Below, in pieces: positions 53,070-64,000 of a stretch of DNA of 64,000 bases. The stretch's first letter is position 1, and each line of letters starts with the position of its first letter. The position numbers and the translations under genes were made by a program. Origin of the DNA: Bettongia penicillata ogilbyi (taxonomy: Eukaryota > Chordata > Mammalia > Diprotodontia > Potoroidae); the NCBI GenBank assembly GCA_023548195.1, contig JAJHZJ010000694.1:1612001-1676000 (forward strand), given 5' to 3'. The notes under the pieces were generated by a model. That model did not search any database. It was given only the letters and a program-made list of their open reading frames with translations, and was not told the DNA's origin.

Positions 53070-54080
53070 TACCTTTTTTATTAATTAATTTTATTCATTT
53101 TCAATGTTCTACAATAACTAGCATATAACTTAGATTATTATTTTCCCCTCCCTCCCTGAGATGGCATACAATTTTGTATAGGTTCTACTCATACATTCCT
53201 ATTAAATACATTTTCACTATAGTCATGCTGTGCTGTGCTGAAAAATTAAAATGAGTGGGAGAAATCATCTAACAAACCAAAACGCAATACACACACATAC
53301 AAACACACACACACACACATAAATGATCTGCTACAATCTGCAATTGAATTCCATAGTTTTTTCTCTGGATGTAGAAGGCATTTTGCCTTAGAAGACCAAT
53401 GGGAATTATTTTTTAAGTCCTTGCATTGCTGCCAGTTTACCAGAAAAAACTCTCACACACTGTCATCGTTGCTGTGCACAAAGTTCTGGTTCTGCTACTT
53501 TCCCTCAGCATCAGATCGTATAAGTCTTTCCAGGCCTCTCTGAAGTTTTCCTGTTCATCATTTCTTATAGCACAATGGTATTCCATTACATTCATATACT
53601 ATAATTTGTTCAGCCATTCCCCAGTTGATGGGCATCCCCTTGATTTCCAGTTTTTGGCCACCACTAAGAGTGCTGCTATAAATATTTTTGTACATGTAGG
53701 ACCCTTTCCCATTTTTATGATCACTTGGGGATACAGTCCTAGAAGCGATATTGCTGGGTCAAAGGGTATGCATATTTTTGTAGCCCTTTGGGCATAGTTC
53801 CAAATTGCTCTCTATAATGGTCGGATCAGCTCACAGCTCCACCAACAGTGTATTGGTGTTCCAACTCTCCCACATCCTCTCCAACATTTATCATCTTCCT
53901 ATTCTGTCATGTTTGCCAGTCTGATAGGTGTGATGTGATACCTTAGAGTTGTTTTGATTTGTATCTCTCTAATCAAAAGTGATTTAGAGCATTTTTTCAT
54001 GACTATAGATAATCTTCAATTTCTTCCTCTGAAAATTGCCTGTTCATATCCTTTGACCATTTGTCAATTGGGGAATATAT
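53070..54080 (-). mobile_element. L1 3' end (3' UTR and ORF2 C-terminus)
   Basis: The + strand reads 'cattccccagttgatgggca', 'tattgctgggtcaaagggta', 'gggcatagttccaaattgct', 'agctccaccaacagtgtatt', the antisense of the L1 ORF2 C-terminus. The UTR side (53070-53420) includes 'attttcccctccctccctga' and a CA run. It is cut at 54080 by the Tigger1-like element. Confidence 0.85.
53288..53322 (+). repeat. (CA)n microsatellite
   Basis: About 16 CA units with two interruptions, inside the L1 3' UTR. Confidence 0.8.
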
Positions 54081-54871
54081 AAGACATACCTTGTCTTATG
54101 TTTCACTATATTGTGTTTTGCAGATTTTTTTTTTTTACAAATGGAAAATTTGTGGCAACCCAGTGTCAAGCAGGCATATCAATGCCATTTTTCAAAAAGC
54201 ATGTGCTTACATTATGCTTCTGTGTCACATTTTGGTAATTATGACAATATTTTAAACTTTTTCATTATTAATTATATCTGTTATGGTGATCTATGATCAG
54301 TGATCTTTGATTTTACTATTGTGATGGTTTTGGAGGTGCCACAAAACAGTGCCATGTAAGACAGTGAACTTAATAGATAAATGCTCTGTGTTTTGGCTGC
54401 TCTGTTCCATCTGTCTCTCTTTATCCTTGGTCTTCCCTATTCCCTGAGATACAACAATATTAAAATTCGGCAAGTTAATAACCCTACAATGGCCTCTAAG
54501 AGTATAAGAGAAAGGAAATGTTAGTTGATGCAGCAAACTTTACTGTCTTATTTTAAGAAATTGCTCCAGCCTCCAGCAACCTGATTTGTCAGCAGCTGTC
54601 AACATTGAGGCAAGACCTTCTTCCAGATTATGACTCACTGAAGACTCAGATGATGGTTAGTATTTTTTAGCAATAAAGTATTTTTAGATTAAGGTGTGTA
54701 CATTTTTTTTAGACATAACACTACTGCATACTTAATAGACTATAATATAGTATAAATGTAACTTTTATATGCACTAGGAAACCAAAAAATTCATGTGACT
54801 CGCTTTATTACGATACTGGGTTTATTGCAGTGGTCTGAAACCGACCCTGCAGTATTTCCAAAGTAAGCCTG
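54081..54871 (+). mobile_element. Tigger1-like DNA transposon, internally deleted
   Basis: The left end 'aagacataccttgtcttatg' and right end 'ccaaagtaagcctg' match the Tigger1 terminal repeats (CAGGCATACCTCG type), with TA following the right end. Internal left sequence ('gtggcaacccagtgtcaagc', 'gatctatgatcagtgatctt', 'cctacaatggcctctaagag') is joined directly to right-side sequence ('cttattttaagaaattgctc', 'tcagatgatggttagtattt', 'agcaataaagtatttttaga'). About 791 bp remains of a roughly 2.4-kb element, so the whole transposase core is gone and it is non-autonomous. Confidence 0.85.
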
Positions 54872-54874
54872 TAT

Positions 54875-55505
54875 GGTAAGCATTTAATACGTTTGCTATT
54901 GAATGAATGAATGTTAATAAATAAATATTAGCTTCCACGTCTCCAAATCACCCCTTGAAAAACGATTAGCGAGGTGAGCTAGTGACTGGATTTTACATGC
55001 TGTTACTTATCATTAGTACAGGTGGAGGGCAGCATCTACCCAGTTCAGTGTAGTATGGGTTTATTACACTCTTACTAGGTACATCAGCATTGACTGACAC
55101 TTCTTTCTTTCCCTCTCCTGTCTGCCAATCATAGTCATTCTCCTGGCTTCTTCTAGCCAGACACAGGTCTGGAAAGCTTTGTTCTTGCTTGAATATTATC
55201 AGTCCGGAAGTGTCAGAGGCTAAAGTCTCTCAGGTTGACAAGCCGTTCAAGGAAGAGGTACAGTCAGTGGTGGCTTGCTCAGGAGGCAGCAGACAGCTGC
55301 CTCTTTATCTGGCTTTTGACTAATTTTTATAGGACCTAGAAGTGCAGATTACTGTTCTTTGGGTTGCAAAATGATACTGCCGGCAGCAATCATTATCTAT
55401 ATATTCAGGTGTGGTCAAAAAAACCAGTGCAAGAACATAGTCCTTTCACATATAGTCAGGTCATTGATTCCGACTGACACACCATTACTGATCCATGCAT
55501 ACTGA
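54875..55505. other. Intergenic stretch, nothing firm
   Basis: A short L2-like tail may lie at 54875-54925; otherwise no gene or repeat recognised. Confidence 0.35.
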
Positions 55506-55509
55506 ACAA

Positions 55510-56115
55510 TCCAGTTGGTTGCTGCTTTCCTTTCCCTTTTTTTCTTTTTTCTTTTTAAATGCTTTATTGATTTTTTCTTTTTCTTCTTTTTTTTACACCA
55601 TTGTTACTTCCCAAACACTCCCTTCTCTTCAGTAGGTCTCTTCTCTGTAAGAAGTACAGTCAAGCAAAACAAATCAAAACATTGGCCGGGTCTGAAAATG
55701 GATGGTCCACCAAGAGTTGGAAGCCATCCATTATCACCATTCCTCTGAAGTACCCCTCACACAGTAAATTGGCTAGAATTCTGAAGTGTTTCTATGTTGT
55801 TTTCATTTTACGTTGTTATGGTTATTGTGTAAATTGTTCTGAGTCTACTTGTTTCTTATCTACACACATTCATTCATCTAAGTTTTCTCAAATGTCTGTA
55901 AAAATCTTCATATTTGTCGTTTTTATGGTATAAAAATATTCTATCAATTCATGTACCGCAATTTGTTTAGTCATTCTCTAATCAGTGGATGTCCATTTTG
56001 ATCCTAATCATCTGCTGCTGTAAAGTGTGGTCATACATATTTTTGTACATACGGGATCATTCCCTCTGTCTTTGACATTCTTAGAGTATATTTCCAGCCT
56101 AAGCTTCAAACACTT
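55510..56115 (-). mobile_element. Older L1 3' fragment
   Basis: T-rich start, then 'cattctctaatcagtggatg' and 'tttttgtacatacgggatca', which align in order with the antisense L1 3' end at 53600-53720 but are more diverged. Confidence 0.6.
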
Positions 56116-56489
56116 TTAAAAATTATCTCCTACTTTTTCTTTTTTCCGTCTTCTCTAATCCTTTTAAAAATATTATATTCCCCCCCATTACATATGAAAA
56201 CATTCTCTAATTCTTTTTTAAAAAATTATCTGTGCTATAGGCTTCATTCTCCTCTAATTTCCTTGTATATGATGAGATTGCCACTTTCTATTGCTTTCTT
56301 TCTATAGAGCCTCTTAGTGCCAACTAGAGAAATCACTGTACAGTTGTAGAGCCAGATTCTCTGTTCTCCTCTCCCATCCCTACCTCCAGACTTTACCAAA
56401 TTGCCGCAAATTGAAATCAGGAGCCTCAGGGAAGAAATTAGAATCTGGAACTTTAGAGATAGGTCAGAGAAAGGAAGGAAGGATAAATC

Positions 56490-56660
56490 CAGCTGAATTT
56501 GGAGTTAAAGGGCCTGGGCTAAAATTTTGTTACTCCCTGAGTGACCTTGGGCAAATTATCTCACCTCTTTGGACCTCATTTTCCTCATTTGTGAAGTGAG
56601 GTATTTGGACTAGATTGCTTTTAAGCTCCCTTCCAGTTCTGAAACCTGTGAAATAAGTCA
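56490..56660 (+). mobile_element. MIR/CORE-SINE-like element
   Basis: 'gtgaccttgggcaaattatc', 'cattttcctcatttgtgaag', 'tttggactagattgctttta'. Confidence 0.75.
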
Positions 56661-56694
56661 CATGGCATTGTTACATGCTATCTTAACAGGAAGC

Positions 56695-56893
56695 CAGCAT
56701 AGGAGATTGCTGGCTTTTGGAGTCATGAAGTCCTAGATTCAAGTCCTGCTTTTGACACAAAATGACTGCATGACACTGTGTCAAACATTTATCCTCTCAG
56801 TTCTCCAGACAATTTTTTAAAATTACAAAGAGCAGACTTGCATTGTTAGAAAGGAGTTTCCTCATAGGGCAGTCCTCTGTACCAGAGAAATCA
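56695..56893 (+). mobile_element. Marsupial tRNA-derived SINE
   Basis: 'ggagtcatgaagtcctagat', 'tcaagtcctgcttttgacac', then the tail 'agcagacttgcattgttaga' and 'ggagtttcctcatagggcag', ending near 'agaaatcaaagatct'. Same family as 33440-33665. Confidence 0.7.
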
Positions 56894-56924
56894 AAGATCT
56901 ACTTCCTATCTCTAGCCTCTATCT

Positions 56925-58880
56925 ATTTTTCCCCAATTTTTAAATATTTTTATGTAAAATTATGAGTTCCAAATTCTATCCCTCCCTCCATCCCTCTTTC
57001 CCTGAGATAGTAAGCAATCAGATAAATCTTGTCCATGTAAAATTATATATAATATTTCCATATTAGTCATTTTGTACAAGAAGACTTAAAAGAAAAAAAA
57101 GTGAAAAATAGCATGCTTCAGTCTGTATTCAGTCATTATCAGTTCTTTCTCTGGAAGCAGATAGTATGCATCATCATTAGTCCTCTGGGATTGTCTTGTG
57201 TTTTTGTATTGCTAAGAACAGCTAAGTCATTCACAATGCTTCATCCAGCAATATTGCTGTTACTGTGTGCAGTGGTTTCCTAGTTCTGTTCATTTAACTA
57301 TGCATCAATTCATGTAAGTCTTTCTAGGTTTTTCTGAAATCATCTTAATTGTCATGTCTTACAACACAGTAATATTCCATTACAGTCATATGCCATAGTT
57401 TGTTTAGCCATTCACATGGGCATCCCTTTGATTTCTAATTCTTAGCCACCACAAAAAGAGCTGCTATAAGTACTTTTGTACAAATAGGTCCTTTCCCCCC
57501 CCTTTTTTTGGATATCTTTGGGATATTGACCTAGCAGTGGTATTGCTGGATCAAAGGGTATGCAGTCTTATAGCCTTTTGGGCATAGTTCCAAATTGCTC
57601 TACAGAGTATTTGGTTCAGTTCACAACTCCACCAACAGTGCACTAGTGTCCAAGTTTTCCCACATCCCCTCCAACATGTAACATTTTCCTTTTTTGTCAT
57701 ATTAGCCACTCGTATAGGTGTGAGATGGTACCTTAGAGTTGTTTTAATTTGTATTTTCTGATCAGTAGTGATTTGGAGCATTTTTTCATATGACTGTAGA
57801 TAACTTGGATTTTTTCATCTGAATTTGCCTGTTCATATCCTTTGACCATTTATCGATTGGGGAATGGCTTATATTTTTATAGATTTGCCTAGTTCTCTAT
57901 ATATTTGAGAAAGGAGGCCTTTATCAGAGATACTTGTTGCAAAAAATAATTTCCCCAGTTTTCTGCTTTCCTTATAAGTTTGATTGCATTGTTTTTGTGT
58001 AAAAACTTTTTAATTTTTCATAATCAAAATTTTTTAAATTTTATATTACTCTCTATATCTTCTTTGGTCCTAAGTACTTCCCTTATTCATAAATCTGACA
58101 GTCTATACCTAGGTTTTGCCGTGTTTTCCAATTTCCCCAGCAGATTTTGTCAAATAATGAGTTTTTGTTCCAAAAGCTTGAATCTTTGTATTCATCATAT
58201 ACTAGGTTACTATAGTCACTTACTAAAATGTAATTCCACTGATCTATTCCACTGATCCACTGCTCTGTTTCTTAGCCAGTACCAGATTATTTTGATAATT
58301 ACCTCTTTATAATAGAGTTTGAGATCTGATATGGCTAGACCACCTTTTTTGCATTTTTTTCATTGATTCCCTTGATGTCCTTGAGCTTCTGTTCTTCCAG
58401 ATGAATTTTGTTATTATTTTTTTCTACTTCTATGAAATAATATTTGATAGTTTGATTAGTATGGCACTGAATACAATAGATTAATTTAGGTAGAATTGTC
58501 ATTTTTATTGTATTGGCTTGCTCTACCCATGAGCAAAAAAAAACTATTAATGAATAGTTTTCTAATTGTTTAAATCTGACTTTATTTGTGTGAAAAGTAC
58601 TTTATAGTTGTGTTCATATAATTTCTGGGTTTGTCTTGGCAGGTAGACTCCTAAGTATTTTATATTGTCTTCAGTTGTTTTAAATGGAATTCTCTTTCTA
58701 TTTATTACTGCTGGACTTTGTTGGTCACATATATAAATGCTGATGATTTATGTGGGTTTATTTTGTATTCTGCAACTTTACTAAAGTTGCTAATAGTTTC
58801 AAATAGCTTTTTAGTTGATTCTCTAGGATCTTCTAATTATAACATTTTAGACTTTATCTTGTATTATATTCCTTTTGTGA
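56925..58880 (-). mobile_element. L1 3' half (ORF2 mid-region to 3' UTR)
   Basis: The - strand of 57551-57781 encodes CWRGCGKTWTLVHCWWSCEL, the Cys-rich ORF2 C-terminus that is diagnostic for L1, preceded by RYHLTPIRVA. Moving up to 58880 the antisense of ORF2 continues ('tggtcacatatataaatgct', 'ctgcaactttactaaagttg'). 5'-truncated, with several frame breaks; inactive. Confidence 0.9.
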
Positions 58881-58924
58881 ATTTGACTTTTTCTTCCACG
58901 TGAATTTTAAGCACTTTGATGTTA

Positions 58925-59008
58925 AAGAAGAAAGGAAGGAAAGAAAGAAAGAAGGAAGGAAGGAAGGAAGAAGAGTGGGAAGGAGTGAGGAAGGAAAGAA
59001 GGAACAAA
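58925..59008 (+). repeat. (GAAA/GGAA)n purine tract
   Basis: About 84 bp of GAAAG and GGAAG units, all purine on the + strand except for isolated T's. Confidence 0.9.
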
Positions 59009-59009
59009 G

Positions 59010-59145
59010 GGCAGAAGGGAAGGAAGCATTTCTTAAGCTCCTATTTTGTGCCAGACACTGTACTATACAAAGACTGTGTTTTAAAGTGTTCTCTCCTCCA
59101 CAGTGTCTTGCACACAGCAGATGCTCAATAAACATTCTTCAGATT
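59010..59145. mobile_element. L2-type tails, opposite orientations
   Basis: 59020-59070 is an antisense tail ('ttgtgccagacactgtacta'). 59090-59140 is a sense tail ('gcagatgctcaataaacatt'). Confidence 0.5.
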
Positions 59146-59569
59146 AACAAATGGAAGTACATGTTTGGGTTAGCTTTTTTTCCCCCAAACTTTAGTTCAG
59201 AGTACTATGGAACTGGAGAGCACTGGTCAAAGACTTTGATGGATTTACAGTGACTGATGATCTGTTGAAGTATAATGTATGTCTGTTTAGGTGTAAGTAG
59301 GATTACAGGGCCCCTGACATTCCTTTCAATTCTGAGCTTCTGGGAGTCCATAATCATCTTCCTATCTGCTCACCACTACTCTGCTGAGTATCTGTTGAAT
59401 CAGCATTCTTCCACAGTCTGGCTCCAATTGACTTACCAGTCTTATTTCCAGGTACTCTCAGTTGTTCCTTTGGCCTTCTCTTTAGTGTACTATTCACAGT
59501 TTTCCAATCTCTTGTCATCTCTCATTCCCAAGCTTTTGTGTACAGCATCTAACATGTATCATCTTCTAG

Positions 59570-59835
59570 GTGTCCAGGTGGTACAGTAGATAGAGTGGTG
59601 GGCCTGGAGTCAGGAGGACCTGAGTTCAAATTTGACCCCAGACATAGCCTAACTGTGTGACCCTGGACAGGTCACTTGATTTCTATCTGCCTCAGTTTCC
59701 TCAACTGTAAAAGGATTAATATCACCTGACTTACAGCGTTGTGAGGATCAAATGACAATATTTCTCATTTGTAAAGCACTTAGTGCAATGCCTGGCACAT
59801 AATAGACCTTTTATAAATGCTTATCCTCTCCCTCC
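59570..59835 (+). mobile_element. CORE-SINE (Mar1/Mon1-like), full length
   Basis: Sense order: 'ggtacagtagatagagtggt', 'ggagtcaggaggacctgagt', 'gtgaccctggacaggtcact', 'tgcctcagtttcctcaactg', 'gttgtgaggatcaaatgaca', 'aatgcctggcacataataga', ending 'aaatgcttatcctctccctc'. All parts of the family are present. Confidence 0.88.
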
Positions 59836-59849
59836 ATGCTTGGAGTAAT

Positions 59850-60096
59850 TATTATAACAATAATACTAATGATAGCTTGCATTTACTTGGTATTTTAAAG
59901 ATTACACAATTTTTTGCATATATTTTATCTTCACAACAATCTACCCTGTGAGGTAGAGGCTACAGTCGTTCTCACTTTACAATAGGAAACTAAGGCTGAG
60001 AATTTAAATCACTTAACTAGTAAGTGCCTGCAACAAGATTTATACTCAGGCTTTCCTTTATCCAAGTCCAGCAGTCTATCTACTATGCCACCTGGG
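59850..60096 (-). mobile_element. CORE-SINE (Mar1/Mon1-like), full length
   Basis: Antisense order: 'atcttcacaacaatctaccc', 'gtgaggtagaggctacagtc', 'ggaaactaaggctgagaatt', 'cttaactagtaagtgcctgc', 'ctactatgccacctgg'. Tail-to-tail with the preceding SINE. Confidence 0.85.
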
Positions 60097-60239
60097 GAGG
60101 AGGATCTTTCTCCTTTCCACCTGCCACTCCCTTTCTGCTGCCTCCCAGCCCACACCCTATCTACCCCTTGAGCCATCCTGTCTCTTTCCCACAGCTTCCC
60201 GGTAAAGGTGATTTCTCCCTTTGCTCATCTCTCAGGCTA

Positions 60240-60412
60240 CTACTCTCCTTGGACTTTTTAACTTATATACTTATATGAGCACTCCTTTCACTCCCCATCC
60301 TGAATGAAAAGTTCCTTGATGGAAAAGGATTACATTGTTTTTCTTCATTGTACTAAGTTATCCCAGTTCCTTGGAGATAAGAGGTTCATAATAAATATTG
60401 ACTGAATTGAAT
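60240..60412 (+). mobile_element. L2-type LINE 3' tail
   Basis: 'aaaagttccttgatggaaaa', 'cataataaatattgactgaa' in sense orientation. Confidence 0.55.
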
Positions 60413-60429
60413 TGATTCAACCTGTTGCT

Positions 60430-61070
60430 TTCCCACCTCCAGAAGAATCCTATTCACTCACCCCCTTTCCAAAGGAACAGCTTCAAGATCTTACTTGCTG
60501 CTCTTGATTGTCAGGAAGGAATGCCAAGGTCGTGGTGTAGGACAAAAGCACTCTAAGTTGAAAAATGATCTGTTTATTTTGGGAGGCTCTGATAAGGCCA
60601 AAAAAAATAAAAAGAAGATGATGTTGATGATGACAGAGAAGGCTGAACAGTCAACTTCAGCAGTCCAATTTACTGATAGTAATGTTGCCAGCCTCTGTGG
60701 GGAAATCCAACTTATGCAATTTTGAGATGATGAGAATGCACTATCTCCATTTTTCTTGGGAAGGAGTATGTATAATGGAGATGATCAAGGGCATTTCCAA
60801 AGCAAAGGGCCTGACCCCTCTAATTAACTTGGTCTGACCCAAAGCCCAAACTTGCATCATCTAATTACATCTCTCTGTGGAGCTCTGTCCTACATGATGG
60901 TGATTTAGGCTGATCCTGCCTTGCCAACTAAGCATATTCTAAGCCTAGGAAACTTAATGGCTGGTGATGATTTCTGTCTCCATCTTGTCAAAGTCCCAGC
61001 AGCACCACCTAATCTGATGCTGTCCATTTTGCTCAGGGACCAGGAACTACTTAGAAGACTTCCTGACACA
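60430..61070. other. Intergenic stretch, unresolved
   Basis: No protein or repeat family recognised. The denser, less AT-rich sequence from about 60760 to 61070 could be a solo LTR or other old repeat, but I see no defining termini. Confidence 0.3.
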
Positions 61071-61074
61071 TTAG

Positions 61075-61250
61075 CAGATCATGGAATTTAGAGCTAAAAT
61101 TGGCCCAATTCAACCTTTTCATTTTACAGATGAAGAAACGGGCCCAGAAAATTGACATGACTTACTCAAGGTCACCCAGGTTGTAATTATCACATCAGTT
61201 TGTTGAACCCAGATCTTCTGATTCTGGATCCAGATATATTTTTCCTGACA
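61075..61250 (-). mobile_element. MIR/CORE-SINE-like element
   Basis: Antisense: 'cattttacagatgaagaaac', 'actcaaggtcacccaggttg', 'cttctgattctggatcc'. Confidence 0.7.
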
Positions 61251-61379
61251 GAGCATGCAGGTAAGGCTCAGCTGTTGCCTAGAAATGTAGCTCTTGTAAA
61301 TCTAAATGGCTTTATATATTTCAAAAAGGTTCTTGGCTTAAAAAACTTATACTTGACTCTTCCTTTCTTTCACGTTCAT

Positions 61380-61690
61380 TCAGGCTGATTTCAGATTCCA
61401 TCATTTGTTCCTTTGAAATGCTCTCAGATTCACTTTTCCTCTCCATTCATATGCTCCAAAAGCCATTTTTTCATCACTTTATGCTTAGGTTATTAAAACA
61501 GCTTCCAGTAGGTCTCCAAGGGAGACTTCCTTCAGTGTCTCCTTTCTCTGGTCCACTCTACATATATATTATAATCAGATTTGTCATCCTAAAACATCAT
61601 TTTTATCATATTACTTCCCTGCTCATGTTGCATCAAATATTTATCTTCCTGCCTTTTAATTTACCCTTGCCTAGCTAGTATTTAATTACT
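61380..61690 (+). mobile_element. L2-type LINE fragment (ORF end)
   Basis: 'aacagcttccagtaggtctc' corresponds to the ..SL..GLP region; 'ctggtccactctacatatat' and 'catattacttccctgctcat' follow in the expected order. Confidence 0.55.
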
Positions 61691-61714
61691 ACTGCATCCC
61701 AGCACAGTGAAGCA

Positions 61715-61830
61715 GTGCAGCCCAGTGGGGTGAAAACTTCATTTGTAGGGTCAGGAGGACCTGGTTTCAAATCCTGCTGTGTAGTTTGCTATATGACTAT
61801 GACCAAGTCATAGAAGAGGCTCAGGCAACT
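61715..61830 (+). mobile_element. Marsupial SINE, 5' part
   Basis: 'tcaggaggacctggtttcaa' and 'atgactatgaccaagtcata' are the tRNA-like half of a sense SINE; the 3' half is not clear. Confidence 0.6.
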
Positions 61831-62124
61831 CTGTAAGATTCCTTGACTTCCTGACTTCCCAACATATTCTCTGCTGCAGTCTGGCACTCTCCCTCACTAT
61901 TGTCCCCACAGACTCCTCGTATATAGCCAGGACTAAGGTTGAACATAGTGTCTCCAATGGGGAAATCCAATTGCAAGGCCATTGTTTGCCATGCCCAACA
62001 AGCTCAAATGGGATTGCTGTCTGGGTGATTGGAGAAATGCTACCATTCTTGCCTATTATGGACTGAGTAGCTTTCTGAAAATGGACAGTTGTTTGGCTCA
62101 TAAGAATGACCTGATTAATTAACC

Positions 62125-62345
62125 AGGCAGCTGCAATTCTTGTGGAAAGAACCCTTGACTTTGAAATAAGAAACCAAGTTCCTATCTTGGCTTTGCCAAT
62201 TATTAACCGTGTGATTGGCTAAATCACATTGAACTTCAGTTATTGTGTGAAAATCAGGATCATGATATTAATACTATCTACTTTTCAGAGTTCTTGGGAG
62301 GACAGGATTAGCTAATGTGTGTAAAATGCTTCATAAAACTTAGAG
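62125..62345 (+). mobile_element. MIR/CORE-SINE-like element
   Basis: 'accgtgtgattggctaaatc', 'gcttcataaaacttagaggg' and intermediate SINE parts in sense order. Confidence 0.6.
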
Positions 62346-62364
62346 GGTTACAGTGATATCAGTT

Positions 62365-62660
62365 ATAATTTTTTATTGAGCTCCTAATCTGTGTCCAACA
62401 TATGTCTGACATACTCCCTACCCTTAAGGATCTTGTAATCTAACTGGAAAGATAAGATGACTCATGAGCCAGTTAATTCAGTTTTAAAACCAGAAAGGAA
62501 CTTAGAGAGCTCTAGGCCAAGCCCTTCCTTTCACAAATAAGGAAACTGAAGCACAGAAAAGTTAAAATAACTTTTTATTATTATTATTAATACCAATCGC
62601 CAAGTATTTATTAATCACCTTACTGCATGCGGTGCTGGGCTAGATTGCTGCACAAAGAGA
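62365..62660 (-). mobile_element. Antisense L2 tail, MIR fragment and L2 tail in series
   Basis: 62365-62455 ('aaggatcttgtaatctaact'), 62470-62565 ('aataaggaaactgaagcaca') and 62595-62660 ('caagtatttattaatcacct') are three short antisense repeat pieces. Confidence 0.5.
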
Positions 62661-62697
62661 ATTAGACAGATAAGAACCTTTTCCATTAGGACCTTAA

Positions 62698-62706
62698 TTT
62701 TTTTTT
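62698..62706 (-). other. Short T9 tract, possible retrocopy A-tail remnant
   Basis: Nine T's on the + strand lie about 85 bp beyond the last zinc-finger stop on the - strand, where an A-tail would be expected. Too short to be conclusive. Confidence 0.3.

Positions 62707-64000
<1,294 letters not shown>

Noticed and set aside
57551..57781. 76-codon - strand frame with Cys-rich motif as a novel protein
   Set aside because: It is the decayed C-terminus of L1 ORF2 (CWRGCG...HCWW pattern).
58900..59253. 117-codon frame starting with a Lys/Glu/Arg-rich run
   Set aside because: The charged run is the translation of the GAAA/GGAA simple repeat; the remainder is L2 tail.

Overview
The window is vertebrate nuclear DNA, most probably from a marsupial. 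The protein-coding content is one large intron-rich gene with GT-AG splicing. The repeats are mammalian: MIR/CORE-SINE-like units, L2 and L3/CR1 LINE remnants, L1 ORF2 fragments and a Tigger1-like DNA transposon. An RTE-type LINE tail and an RTE-mobilised SINE of the kind abundant in opossums and Australian marsupials narrow this to a metatherian. Nothing bacterial, plasmid-like or phage-like is present. Species and repeat subfamily names come from recognition, not from a search.

Region by region: 1-560 is 5' flank with a CA/TA microsatellite. About 560-1011 is a CpG-rich, TATA-less promoter carrying an NRF1-type site, two ETS-type sites and a GC box, leading into exon 1. From 904 to 40102 on the + strand lies ANAPC4, the APC4 platform subunit of the anaphase-promoting complex/cyclosome. 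I reconstructed 28 coding exons with matching phases, giving 802 residues plus a stop; human APC4 has about 808. A polyadenylation signal follows at 40193. Introns hold most of the repeats, including a 3-4 kb antisense L2/CR1-clade LINE block (29.4-33.1 kb), an L3/CR1-type LINE (20.9-22.1 kb), an RTE tail (24.2-24.4 kb) and three local duplications. From 40.2 to 62.7 kb is gene-poor: L2, MIR-like SINEs, four antisense L1 fragments and an internally deleted Tigger1-like element. From 62.7 kb to the right edge, on the - strand, is a broken, intronless KRAB zinc-finger copy, probably a retropseudogene.

There is only one apparently functional gene, so no gene-to-gene pathway can be described. The most interesting biological observation is that the last 74 residues of the predicted APC4 contain no lysine, so the two C-terminal SUMO acceptor sites reported for human APC4 are absent. 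The other noteworthy points are structural: a perfect 133-bp tandem duplication just upstream of exon 3, two local duplications whose second copies sit about 1.15 kb downstream and inside or beside older repeats, and a nested Tigger insertion. I did not find a convincing new biological system.
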